A stretch of DNA of 64,000 nt, taken from Oscheius dolichura (lineage: Eukaryota > Nematoda > Chromadorea > Rhabditida > Rhabditidae). How positions within the stretch are numbered: position 1 is the stretch's first letter; every line of letters begins with the position of its first letter. The position numbers were made by a program, and so were the translations under genes. Below the pieces are notes generated by a model that saw only the letters and a program-made list of their open reading frames with translations, was not told the origin of the DNA and did no database searches. The stretch spans positions 5,952,001-6,016,000 of the forward strand of contig OW051495.1 of the NCBI GenBank assembly GCA_932521035.1. The letters run 5' to 3'. Shown piece after piece: positions 10,335-21,890 of this stretch.

Positions 10335-13277
10335 ACGTGTATATGTACATACGGTGTATCCCTCAAAGCTTTACGCTGAGTTTTATCAGCTTTAATAAAA
10401 TATTACTGTAGCCCTGAAGGCCTTCTCGTCCCACGGCCACCTCGGCGCGTCCTCTAATTAGCGGCAGTGAGTGACGAGGTCGAATGATAGGATCACCCAA
10501 AGAGGCGGCCGCACCGACTCCTTAATCGGAAGCCCCCTTAAACCGGAGGATGACATTAAACGGTCAAGACCGTCCACTTCCACCCCCGGCTCCCGTTCAC
10601 GACGAGCCACCTTCAGTGTCCCTAAACAGAGACACCATTAATCCTCATAATTGTCGTAATTGTCGGACTGTAGTCAGCGAAGATGACGGGAACGGAGCCA
10701 CGGGCACTGGGCATGCGTCCACACGATTGTAGATGCCGGCGGGATGGAGGAACAGATGTTTACGACAGCTACGGTAGTGGCCTCTTCCCGGCGAGTCACC
10801 TCCCTCTACAAATACTCGGCCGATCTCCTGTGATCTGTGCGTAGGCAACTGAACCCCTTTGAAGCTGATAGCCGTTTTATGTCCAAGTTATTTTTAGAAC
10901 AAGACGGGCCACGTGTGCGTAGCCTGACGCCTTGTCTCCGGGTTCCATCACCTCTCATTTCCATGTGTGTCGGTCCGTTTGAGACTGTCCCCCTGGCATC
11001 TTCAACCGTATCCCCAGGTACGGGCGGTCCTTTGATCCCTGAAATTGATCCAATTATCCTCTAGGTGCTAGGTTCTTCTCCCTCTTCTCCCCCGAGTAGA
11101 GGAGTGTTTATCTTGCAAGGCAAAGTTGTCCCCTGACCTCATTAACCTTGACTCGGCGCAATCCAGTGCGAATTCCCTGATTTATGGCTAATAAACGGGC
11201 AATGGCAACATGGAAAGATGGATAGGACATGGGAGTCGAGAGGAGGAGAAGGTCACTTCCAGCTGCTCCCTGAATCCCGTTTCACATTAACATAAAGGAG
11301 ACGGTCGTCCGTCATCCATGGATGGCCATTTGCAAGTGGACCACAGCTGTCACCAACACCCGACGCACAGATTTCATCTCCGAGAATCTCAAGCAGCCGA
11401 GAGAACACGGCGTGTTAACACCGACAGATAAGGGCAGACATCTCCTGGCTGGGTGGCCCCCCTCTTCTCAATACAGTTCAACTTAAGTCCCTAATCCTCC
11501 ATAGTCTCTGCTATGAGTATACTTCAATAGACAAGAGTCGTCGACTGTACCTAGGGACATGAGCCGGTCTGCCCGAGGAACAGAATCAAACGGGCCGCAG
11601 TAGAGGCAAAGGGAAGGTGGCAGGCCCTTGAGTGACAGAAGGCATGTGCCACAACAGCCAGTGAGGGTCAGAGCAGCGAGGAGTACTGGGGTGGTGGGCA
11701 CGGTTATCTGTCAAGTGGGTCTCTATCGTCCCCTCTGATCGTGTCTCCCCAATCTCGATCATCCACTCGCCAGCTGTTATCGTCGAGCCTCGGTGTTTAT
11801 CGGACAAGTGGCTTATGTAACCTATCCCGTCCTGATGGGTCACCCTGGACACTGCCTCCTCTGGCTATCCCGATCCCTCCCGGGCCATAGGTGTTAATGA
11901 CCAGATTCCTCGAGTCTCGAAGGCTGTTGGCGACGGCCATTCGGCTAGATGCTAATCTGAAATAGTGACACGTTTTCTCGTCGTTCTACGGTAGGGAACG
12001 GATCCCCCTCGGCTGACCCAGTTGCAGTGGATTCGCCCTAATGAGTCAGGCACCGTGACTCGGGCTACGGTAGCTGCCTGTTTGCTGTTGTTTTTCAGAG
12101 GACGGAAGAATTCCCCCGGCGATCATCCTATTAACGGCATCAAATGGGCCGAGAGCACATAATGAATAATATGCAATTGAATGATAAATCTCAGCCGACT
12201 GACAGCCAGCCGGTAAGGACTGCGCAGAGTCGAGAGTGCACAGAGAGCGACAGATTTTATGCTAATGTCCAGCTATGATCCCTGGGGCGACAACAGACGT
12301 CAGAGCACTTAAATGCCCTCTTAAATTTGCTGCTTATCCTAATTGTTCCCTTTCTCTTGTACGAGAGGGTCTGTCTCTTCCAGGGAGTCCAGCAGGTGTA
12401 TCACCCCTGTCTCCTGGATACGGTAAAGTCCACTTCTCCCGGAGTAGTGATCCCAGTTGTCGGCCCATTAACCCTGCCGGTTATCTCCTTCCAAGTCCTT
12501 GCTCACCGTCCACCCCACCCGACCCTCGACTAATCTCTAGCCTCGGATCATTGCCTAATTGCCGTGCGGTAACTCTCTGTGGGCAATGGATCTTCGGCCA
12601 GCGGCATAAAAGTCAGCTGCTCGGCTGGACTTCATTAGAGGACATCTTTGCGGCTTCTAAATAGCTTGACAAAAGACCCACAGGCGTCCGTGGAGCTAAT
12701 AGTTGCCGCGCCTCGAGGCGCGATTTATCGCACCGACAACTGCTCCCAGCCAGCCAGTGCAAAACTACCGTGAGAGCCGTACTCCTCTTCTATTTTGGAT
12801 GGATCGCCTACCTGCCCCTCCCCCGTACTTATGACAGTGTGAACACCTTAAATAGCCGGGTCGCGTGATTTACTACTGATGATATCTGTATTCTTTATTT
12901 TCCCAAACAGGGAGAGGGTACCCGGCTACGGGTTCATTCCCTACTGCCCCCGTCCAGGTCCCAGATTCCCCTGACAGCCGTCAAGATATCTGCCCAATCT
13001 GCACCTCAGCCCATCAAACGACACTCACCTATCCAACCCAAAGTCTTTGACTTCTCCAAAATAGCCCCAGTAGAAGCGACAGGCTCCGCCACGACAGTTC
13101 GTTCTCGCCGGTCTCGTCACTCCGCGCCACGCATGTCGCCTTCTAAAGGCGGCCGCCGCCCATTTACCGAGGCCAATTATTTCGAGCCAACTTCTTCTTC
13201 TCCCCCTTGAATCTCGCTGTTTTCCAATTAGCTTCTGATGCGGCGGCGATTACTGTGGCTCCCGGGGGAGTGAATCG

Positions 13278-14068
13278 CTTATCACGCGAAGACGTTCGCT
13301 ATTTATCCGCCATACACACTCCATTAATTGAGTAGCCGACTACGGTAGCCGGGACTAGACTTTCTATTAGAAACGAGGGGGAGAGGGAGGGAATAGCTAG
13401 GGGGTGACTTCGGCTACCGTAATCTCCCCTACCTTTGATCTCCCGTTAATTTGATAAGGAGACATAGATCAGTTCAAAGAGATCTTTGGAACAAAAAGCT
13501 ACTCGACCATTCTTTTGTCAACCGGCGCTACAATAATTTGTAAATACAATTTTGACCTTGGAATTTCTGTTGTTTCTTCCGAATCAATAGACTTTTGATC
13601 GGGTGGCAGTCGGCTGAAAACTTGGGCATTCATGCCTGCCCACCTTACGATAATTTCGGAGTGCTCAATGACTTTTTCATCCTTCCTCCGTCTTGCATCC
13701 CTTGTCTTCCCCCTGGAGGGCACCTGCCCCTCTCGACTGCTCCAACTCCTCTCCTCCCCTCCTCCCGATTGTCGCATCCTCCCGGCCAGGAAATGGTGTT
13801 TCCTGCCGACCATTTCCACCATTTCCGTAACCTCATAAAGATTTAATCCTTCGCCAACAACAATTCTGTCTTCTTCTCCTCTTTTCTCTCCTCTAGTTAA
13901 CCTGTATCCCCCGTTAATTTTCATCGGAAACCCTGCTTAGGTTTCCTCAGCTCGAGGAACTTCCCAGGAGTGCCGTTCCGACTCATAGCTTCTCTCCGCG
14001 ATGCTATCTTCCACTTGTTGGCAGATGACAAGCCCATTTGTCGTCGGAGGCGTTATCTGCGTGATAAG
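13278..14068 (+). promoter_or_regulatory. Cluster of three TGATAAG GATA sites upstream of the GATA factor
   Basis: TGATAAG occurs at 13452-13458 and 14062-14068, and its complement CTTATCA at 13278-13284. TGATAAG is the preferred extended GATA site of nematode endodermal GATA factors. The cluster lies 0.5-1.3 kb before the start of a GATA-factor gene, which suggests auto- or cross-regulation. This is inferred from motif and position only. Confidence 0.4.
13414..13424 (+). promoter_or_regulatory. CTACCGTAATC motif, site 1
   Basis: Exact 11-base match, in the interval upstream of the GATA factor, context GGCTACCGTAATCTCCCC. All five exact copies in the window are on the plus strand. Confidence 0.4.
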
Positions 14069-14078
14069 CGACCTCAGC

Positions 14079-14089
14079 CTACCGTAATC
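14079..14089 (+). promoter_or_regulatory. CTACCGTAATC motif, site 2
   Basis: Exact 11-base match, context CCTACCGTAATCCGCCCC, 480 bp before the GATA-factor start and just downstream of a TGATAAG site. Confidence 0.4.
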
Positions 14090-14568
14090 CGCCCCTCGTT
14101 TCTAAGTCTTCCAGTCAGTCAGTAGCCCCCGCCCCGCCCCTCGAAGCGAGGTCGGGGTGCCCGCCCCTCGCGCAGTTCTTCGGACCAAAACCCTTCTGCC
14201 TATCTTACCGGCTCATCTCACAGATTATCATCTAATCATCTTCTAGATTATCACTGCCGCAACACATGTTCCATGCCCCTCGGCTCGACGGGACGAAGGG
14301 CGTTTTTCGGATGGAGAGCCCGCAAAAATGGGCGTTTAACTAATCTCTGCGAGGGTACTACACAGGGCACGGGAAGCGGGGGCTCGAGGGCTTCTTCTGG
14401 AACCACGCTGTCTATACCAGGCACTCGTTAAGCACAGAATGAGACTATCACTTTTCTCCAAAAACCACTTTTACTTCTCCAGTCTATTCTTCTTCCTCCA
14501 TATTCTTCATGTTCTTTTCTTTTTTATACCGTCCCACATTTCCCCTCATTTCCAGGTAAAACCACTAG

Positions 14569-17171
14569 ATGAGTACAGCGGCAGAGTACAAATTCGCTCC
14601 GTCTATGTATTCCATCGGCGACACGATGACCATGCAGCAGATGCCGATGGTAGACGACCCGTCGACCATCTCCGAGTGTAACGGTCTTGATTCCAGTGGG
14701 GAGCTACAGACGACAACCGAGGAAAATGTGAGTTCCCGAGGCGGGACAGGTGACGGCCCAGACCGAGTCAGGCTGAGCCAAACGGCAGCTCGCCATAATT
14801 CAAAACTTGATCTCGTTTTTCACAAACTACTTGTGAAGGCCATTAGAAAACTTTGTGTAATTCTGAAAACGACTCCCCCGTAGCTAATATAATCCAACTG
14901 AGAAATGGCAGGGCGACTCTTGAAAAATGAGTTTCATAACATGGGGGCGTCATCCTGGGGTGGGCATAAACATGGAATTTGGGTAGGGCATACGTGGAGA
15001 AAACTTAACAAAAAAAAAATTTTCTTGGATACGGTAACTAGGGCCTGTTTGTTTTTCCCAAGTTTGCTTGTAAAATTGAGAAGTAAGGTTGTCGAGAGGT
15101 AGAATTCAGCTCTAGGGAGCACTTGGTACGGGGAAGGGTGTATGATTCATTTTATGAGGCTAAGAGGTCAAATCCTCCGAAAAACAGAGCCTATATAATG
15201 TTAGGAGAGCAGGGAAGAAAGAAGAGCTTTCACTCAAAATCTCTACGGTTTCAGGTATTTTCACCGGTGAAGCCAGCCACGGCGTTTTATGCCCCAGCCA
15301 CGAATCTGTACTACGCGCCATCGAAGACGGAGCCCTACTCGGGGGCGACAGGTGAGCAGGGGAGGAACTGTGGTGACTGCCCCAGGGGAGGGAGAGCCCT
15401 CTCGCCTCATTGCCTCGCATCATGGCCATTGATTACGGCCGGGGGAAATGAATCCCGACGCGTCGGACCAATGGGCCGGACGATTAAACAACTAACAGAG
15501 TGTAGGGTTATGCCTGACTTATGGGGCCAGCGGGCCGGACTATTAATTGGTCGAGATTTGCAGGGTACCCTTTGATGTACCAGAATGGCATCTTCCAACC
15601 GACGTACCTGCCCACGACCACCGCCGACCCCACCACGGCATTCCAGCAGACCGTCATGGATCCCTCCGTCTTCCAGTGTCCGTTTCTCTCGTGCATCCCT
15701 CAAATAACAAAGAACTCTTCCAGCTGCCCAAGGAGCCACGTTCTATAATAATTTCAACTACACCTACGACTACTCCCTCCAACAGTCGGCCCTCCCCCTC
15801 CGGGTGCCCGCCGTGGCCTCCACCTCCACGACGAGTAACTCCTCCGGCAGCAACCCGGGCTCGACCTCCCGGAACAAGAACAGCAACAGTGAGCTCCTGG
15901 TAGTCGGCCCCGTATACTTCGACAGTTACAGCAGAGGGGAGGGAGTGTCTCAACTGCGGCTGCACGAGCACTCCCCTCTGGAGACGGGACAACGCCGGCC
16001 ACTACCTCTGCAACGCCTGCGGACTCTACTCCAAGATGAACGGACAGAATAGGCCGCTGGTGAAACCGAAAAAACGACAGGCACGTCTCCTTTTTTTTCA
16101 CCGGACTGGATACGGTCCTTCTTTTACCGTCTGCGCCCTCTCTGGTATTACTGTAGAATGGCGGGGGGACGCCCTTGGACGAGGAGGGACGGTGAGGGAA
16201 GACGTTACGCAACACGTATGGAGTCGTCAAAATAACTCACTGGGGCTGACTAATTGTCCCGGAGGGTGGCCTTTTGAAGGGTCAGGGCCCCTCTTCCAGA
16301 AGGGGCTACAGTTTACATTTCCCAATTCCAATAAGGTGCGAAGGTGTCGGATATCGGCCATCTGTTGACTCCTGTTGTAAAGTTCACCACAGTGGCGCAA
16401 CGGGCACCCCTCCCCTTGATATCCGTATTTAACGAGGGGGGTTTTTATGAAAAGGGAAGAGGAGGCGCCTCGTGTCCACTCTCATGCAAAAAGTCGCCGC
16501 TCGGAGGTCAGAGGCGCTATCACCCGACACATCGACGACCTTTGCCATCCCCATAAATCAGCGCCTACCTGGCTAACAAATGCTCATTCTCGACTCCTAC
16601 CGTAATCGCCTCATTATTTATGTTTAGAGCACCCAAAAGAGGACGGGCGTCGTCTGTGCCAACTGTCGGACCAACAACACCACCCTCTGGCGACGCAACG
16701 GCAGCGGCGAGCCCGTCTGCAATGCCTGTGGATTGTATTATAAATTACATCAGGTACGTGTCTTTATCTGTCTGTTTGGGGAGGGGGTACGGTAGTCCGG
16801 GCCGTTTTGTATTCCCGGGAAAAAGCAGCCGCCAACTCGCGCAAGGTGTTGCGACCGGCAATTATACCGACGGCGGCATAACACGGGGAAAGAGAGACGG
16901 CCGGCTAATGGTTTAATTGGGGTCGGGAGTCAAGGTGGGAAGACGGAAGAGAGCTAACGAGAAGTTTCAGATCGACCGGCCACTCGGCATGAAGAAGGAG
17001 ACGATCCAGTCGCGCAACCGGAAGATGTCGTCGAAGGGCAAGAAGAACAAGGGCGGCCAGATGGACGAGTACTCCCTCAAGGGCTACGACGCCAAGATGT
17101 ATGACAAGATGCAGATGCCCCTCAGCTACTTCCCGCCGGCCTACCCGGCCACCTTCATGTTCCCGCAATAG
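14569..17171 (+). CDS. Two-finger GATA transcription factor
   Basis: Exons 14569-14727, 15255-15351, 15564-15677, 15724-15888, 15935-16080, 16628-16753 and 16971-17171 give 335 residues. The N-terminal half is Ser/Thr/Tyr-rich and presumably activating. Finger 1 is CLNC to CNAC ([18 protein letters not shown]) followed by [14 protein letters not shown]. Finger 2 is CANC to CNAC ([18 protein letters not shown]), then [15 protein letters not shown], a basic tail typical of double-finger animal GATA proteins. Finger spacing matches the family exactly, which requires a GC-AG intron at 16081-16627. A nuclear DNA-binding factor, of the ELT-1 or GATA4/5/6 type; which nematode orthologue it is cannot be settled by eye. 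Three upstream TGATAAG sites suggest autoregulation. Confidence 0.93.
16597..16607 (+). promoter_or_regulatory. CTACCGTAATC motif, site 3
   Basis: Exact 11-base match inside the intron between the two zinc-finger exons of the GATA factor, 20 bp before the exon encoding finger 2. Confidence 0.35.
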
Positions 17172-17497
17172 ACGCCTCCCCTCGTCTCCCCGTTCCCTGA
17201 TTGTGATCCCAACCCGCCTGTGCCAAATCTGTACAGCCGTATTTATTCTTTATCATTTCTTTGATTTCCTCAATGATTTCTGGGTCAAGCTTTGTTCACT
17301 TCCGTTTCCCCGATTCCCTCTATTAGAAGTATTTTCATGCAGATGATGGAACTGTCCAAAACAATGAAGATTATTTAATTGAGAGGTTGGCTCTTATTTA
17401 TTTGGGGGGGCCTCGCGTTGGCAGTCATCAACCAGGCGGGATCATGCTATTCGTCACTTTTCGTGAGTGGCAAAGACCAGGGCAGCCGAACTCCGAA

Positions 17498-17773
17498 TTA
17501 TGAGAACGGGTTCTCGACTTTCGACTTCTCGAACCCGTCAAATATCAGATGGCCCACCGAAGATGACTTCTCAAGTGATTCCCACGACGAATAGTTTGTT
17601 ACAGTATCCCCTTCAAAGTCAGGGCTCTCCCAAAGAGTAATCCTCTTACCGGAAGGGAGCTGTTTCATGAGGGCGTCAGCTGAAATTGGGCGGTAAGCTG
17701 GTAATTGTGGGAACGGCGGCGGCGGGCCCTCCCAAGAACTGTCCGCCCACCAGAGAACAGGGTCTTCAGCCAT
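17498..17773 (-). CDS. Hypothetical small protein, family not recognised
   Basis: A 91-codon open frame starting MAEDPVLWWADSSWEG and ending EKSKVENPFS. It is rich in Trp, Pro and acidic residues and lacks a signal peptide or membrane segment. An AATAAA signal lies about 95 nt downstream on the same strand (17397-17402). Internal splice-like borders (tttcag, gtaaga) could mean that only part is exonic. It lies downstream of and convergent with the GATA gene. No function can be inferred. Confidence 0.3.
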   Translation of the reverse strand: MAEDPVLWWADSSWEGPPPPFPQLPAYRPISADALMKQLPSGKRITLWESPDFEGDTVTNYSSWESLEKSSSVGHLIFDGFEKSKVENPFS

Positions 17774-18361
17774 TTTTGAAAACAATGACCGACGGCATTT
17801 GTTTAGACGCGGTGCCATCCATCTCGGCGGCACTGTAGACTGTCAATTTTGCTGTCGGCCGACACGGTAGCTCATTTGTCTCTTTTGTCTCTGGTGCCTC
17901 CTCCGACGAACTGGCCAACCGGCTGGCTGGTGCTATCTGGCCTGCCATCAACTTGATTACCATCTCCCAGGTCCACGGACGCGTTTCGGGCGACAAATAT
18001 CTGAAAGTTAGACGGGGAGGTTGGGGTTGTTCACACAGAATCAGATAGGGCTGCCACCAGATAAAAGACCGCAGTTTGCCGCGAGGAGCGATGCCATCTG
18101 ACTCCGTCTCCCCTGCTAATAAGTCAGTTCGTCTTTTTCTTCCCTCTACCCACCAACTGCTTACGCTCATCAACAAATCAAAGCTCGTCCAGGGGAAAAA
18201 CGCCCGATCCCGATTTATGCAGCCAACAGTTGGGCGGGGGCAGGGAGGCTACCGTAGCCAGTCGGTGGAAGTAGGCTAATGTGAGGAACGGCAGGGTTAA
18301 TGAAGGCCGTTCGCCTGTAAACTACAACAAAAGTCTTTATTGGCCGGCGAGGGACGGCCGA

Positions 18362-18674
18362 CTAGAGACTCCGACGGAACCGCGGCTTCAAATTCGTCAA
18401 CAACTGCTGGAGGTAGGCATTTTCGCCATGGAAGGCCATCGGGACGCGACGCAATCTGAAATTCAGCACGCAATTTGTGGAAAAACACCGGGAGGACAAC
18501 TGGATCGGTTCCGGTTGAAGGGGGAAAACATTGGAATTATCCGGGCAGACGAGGAAGAGAGGCTCACCTTGATCCGTAGAAGCCATTCTCGGCATACGAG
18601 TCGATGTTGTCGGCAGAGACCAGGGCCAGGAGGACGGCGAAGAAGGCCAGGAGGAGAAGGGACATCCGGGCCAT
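18362..18674 (-). CDS. Candidate secreted neuropeptide precursor, 66 residues
   Basis: Exons 18568-18674 and 18362-18455, with a 112-nt GT-AG intron. The first 20 or so residues (MARMSLLLLAFFAVLLALVSA) form a clear signal peptide. An acidic spacer DNIDSYAENGFYGS follows, then RLRR, a 23-residue peptide beginning VPMAFHG and ending LKPRF, then RR and a two-residue tail. One peptide framed by dibasic cleavage sites is the usual architecture of a small neuropeptide or peptide-hormone precursor. There is no Gly before the C-terminal RR, so no amidation is expected. AATAAA follows the stop by about 20 nt (18336-18341). I do not recognise the peptide family; a short secreted defence peptide is the alternative. 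Confidence 0.6.
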
Positions 18675-19794
18675 CTGGAATTGGAAATGGGAGTGGGTAG
18701 ACTAGAAGAGAAATCATGGGAAGATGAGGAGGAGGCGGCAAACAACGGGAGGAAATGACAGAAGAAGAACTATGGAGGCTGTTGACACCGCGGGGATTGC
18801 CGGGAACGACATTTATATCAATAGCGGATGAAGGGGGAAACAGTCGGGATACCGGGGAAGGTGAGTGGATAAGGGGGGAGGGACCGGGGGGACGGGGGGG
18901 ACGGGAACCCCTACGCTGCATGAGGGTCTTCTCTCGGAATTGGATATGAGAACACCGAGATTTGGCTATCTTTCGAGAGGGTGATGACAGATTTGACTAG
19001 TGGAGGGGGACTATCCAGAGGGAAAATGTTAGACGAGGAGAGAATAATCAAGGACTAGATAGTCAGATTGTCTATTCCGTGATTACGTAGGCAGAGTCTC
19101 GAGCCGACTACTGTACACAAGAGATGATTTGCGTAGGAAAGATGAACCAGAATCTAGCCAGAGTAAATTGACCTCTGTCGCGCTAATTGAGAGGAACACG
19201 AGGGCTGGATAGACTAAAAGACGAGATATTCCAAATGCCGTTTTCTGAATCCACAAATGAAGTTTTGGGTGGGCGTGAAAACAGCCTCGTGAGATGTCGT
19301 GAATGGTTAAAAATCTGGCTTCGAATTTGTAATAACTCGAAGAATATAGGGAAGGAGAAACTAGAACTAGGGGAATCCTGCAGAGAGGGAGGAAGAAATG
19401 AGCTTGGAGCAATTTCAAACAATGGAGAAACGGCTTGGCGTCACGAATTCGGCCGTAATCACGCCACGCCATGAGATCCATTCAGTACTTTCCGGTCCGG
19501 AATCAAACATGGCGAGCTAACGATGCCCTTCGGATGAATGAACGAGATGGACTAACAAGAACAGCAAGCGAGTAGTAGTAATTGGAGTCGCATTACAGCT
19601 GATTCAATTCCAGGAAATTTTTTATTAATTACAACCTTTTACAATGCAACAATGAGTATCTGGACTTCTTTACCATTAGAGATAGATATGGTACAGAAGG
19701 AAGCAAGAACATAACAACAGAAAGAAATAATATGTCGGGACAAAAAAGAGAATTTGTATATCGGGACAGAAACCGGAAATATACGCCGCACTGT
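18675..19794. other. Interval with no recognised gene
   Basis: Short open frames only, none with family similarity or consistent splice borders. It must contain the promoter of the candidate peptide gene (-) on its left side and the 3' flank of the SET gene on its right, where an AATAAA is seen on the minus strand at 19621-19626. Confidence 0.45.
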
Positions 19795-20837
19795 TCAGTT
19801 TTCGTCAGATCCTTCTTCTCCTTCCTAAAACAGAATTTCAATAAATTATGCACAAATGAAATATGAAGAAATGCTTTCCTGAACTAGTATCAATCGACTA
19901 TGTAACACCTTCAAGGTAAATGAATAAAATAATTACCAACCTCATCGCTGCCCTCCTCATCGGCGACTTCAAATTCGTCGTCACCATCTCCAACCTCGGG
20001 GCAAAGGAAGTATTGCACAGGATTCGGCCACAGATCATCTTTGATCAACTAAAAATATCCTAGTATTGAAATAAAAAGACCAACTTCGGCGAGCTCATCA
20101 CTATTCGGATCTGTTTCACTACCCAACCACTGGAAGAAAGTGAGTCCTTTAATTTCATCAATAGAATCAACCAAATTTTTTCCATCTTTCCACTTAATAT
20201 CAGTCACGGTGGAATTAGGTTCTTCGCCTAACGTGAATTCCTTCTCAATCTAAATTCAACTAGTGTTTAGCTTTTTAAATGCTCTACCTTCTCATTTTCG
20301 AAGAAATCATTCGGTTTGAAGAAAAAGCGGATAGTAAATCCATGCTTGATGTCGTCGGCTTCCTCTACCTTAATTTTATTACCGTTAAAACAAGATTTAA
20401 GAAAAATTAAGTGGTTAAGAATTAAAAAGAACCTCATGAGGAGCTCAATTGTACAAAAAGCTCACCTCGAGATAATGCAAGGCATGAAGAAGACTCATTT
20501 CATTCTCAGCAACAATGCAACTGAGTTGAGGATGATTTAGAATAGCTTGAGCCCAGAAATTGGGTACTTCTTTAGTCAAGTTCGTCCTCTTTTCATAATA
20601 TGGATTGCGAAGAGCATTGTATTTCTGCTCGATCTAAAGTATTCAAGGTTATAATTAAAATTAATGTTATTTACTAACCTTCAAAATTTCGTCAGAAGCT
20701 TTCTCATTGAGACTGTCGATCTCACCCTGTACGGAGTCGATTTCGACAAGTGACTTCCGGATAGGATCGGGCAACACAGCAATATGGTCAGGCACATCTT
20801 CTACCTTTGGTTTTTTAGCTGCAGGAGGCGATGACAT
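19795..20837 (-). CDS. SET/TAF-I family histone chaperone (NAP superfamily)
   Basis: Nuclear NAP-superfamily chaperone of the SET/TAF-I type (spr-2 is the C. elegans representative). Minus-strand exons: 20679-20837, 20466-20633, 20288-20368, 20085-20250, 19941-20048, 19795-19824. Landmarks: dimerisation-helix region VLPDPIRKSLVEIDSVQGEI, IEQKYNALRNPYYEKR, VPNFWAQAILNHPQ, TVTDIKWKDGKNL, LIKDDLWPNPVQYFLCPE and a short acidic tail EGEEGSDEN. About 236 residues, with a shorter acidic tail than in vertebrates. The fourth exon has one extra T (plus strand TTT at 20220-20222) that breaks the frame between LGEE and PNSTVTD; a sequence error is the likeliest explanation because both sides are well conserved. 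The start follows a tttacag acceptor. Confidence 0.88.
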
Positions 20838-21890
20838 GCTGCCTGTAAACAAAGTTGTTTATGAATATAGTGTTGAGACAATAACTAATGAGAAATTAGT
20901 AAGAGCAGCATTGATGGGTTACACAGCTTCTTGGAAGCGAGTATGGAACAAAGAAAAACTGAATCAAGGAAAAGGAAATACAGAAGTTTGTTGACGAAGG
21001 TTTGGGCTTCGAAAATAAAATAAAAAAATTTGAACTGGGCCGGATCGTGGCGGGACTTTTAGACCTTTCGCCCTTTTAGTCGCGAGGCGGCTCGCGGTGC
21101 GGTGGAGCGAGCGCCCGTATGACGTCATGTTCCGAATGTCACGGCACTTTGTTTTTTTCCCGTCCCATTTTGCAGACTCCGATCGAACCCGATCGATCCC
21201 CTCTGACCCCTCTCCGTCCCCATTTTAATTTGATCCCATAATATTCCCGTCTACCCGGCCTCCGGGGCTCTATTCGAGTTTCGAAAGGTCACGAGGAAAA
21301 TATAAACAATGATTTGTTATTTTTCTCTATGATATGACCTCTTGAGAATAGGAATCAATCGGTTTTCTACGAGGATCTAGCCAACCCTGCACAGAAAGAC
21401 CGTTTCCATCTGTCCCGTGACCCATTTCGAAAGCGTTTTCCTTTGTTCCTCATTGGAAAGCACTAACCTTCCTCCATTTTACCTTTCTATCGATCTTTTC
21501 CCATCTTTTCTTTTCTCTTCAGGAGCTACGTGTTTCTCGAAGTGGATAAAAAACGCAGATTTCAACCAACTCGCCCTATACACATCGTAGACGTCGTGAT
21601 GACGACGTGAGTTTCAGTAGAAAACGGAAAGACGGTGTTTTCAAGGTCTCCTCTACGTATTCACCCTATATAAGCGGAACTAGTGATATTAGTCCGGCAG
21701 CCAGTGTCTTCTCTTCTATGCACGTGAGTTCTTTCGGATTATATTTTTTTGGGGAGGGAGATATGCAGGCAGGGAGGATGCGTCTGTCCACGGGCAGGTG
21801 AGATACAGAGAATCCTGACGAGGGCAGCGAGAAGCAGAAGCGAGCAATCGATTTTAATATTTCAGTCACCGCGAGTGAATGGATCGTTGG
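20838..21890. other. Intergenic interval between divergent SET and RSBN1-like genes
   Basis: No supported coding sequence. It separates two divergent chromatin-related genes and should contain promoters for both. The left part is AT-rich like the SET gene; from about 21040 it turns GC-rich. Confidence 0.5.

Larger units (their letters stand above)
10335..14568. other. 4.2-kb gene-poor interval upstream of the GATA factor
   Basis: No family-level coding signal on either strand; open frames are short and compositional. It holds the SLC23 polyadenylation signal at its start, several CTACGGTAG and CTACCGTAATC motifs (10768, 12064, 13340, 13414, 14079), and three TGATAAG GATA sites between 13278 and 14068. 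It most likely contains the regulatory region of the GATA gene that begins at 14569. Confidence 0.55.
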
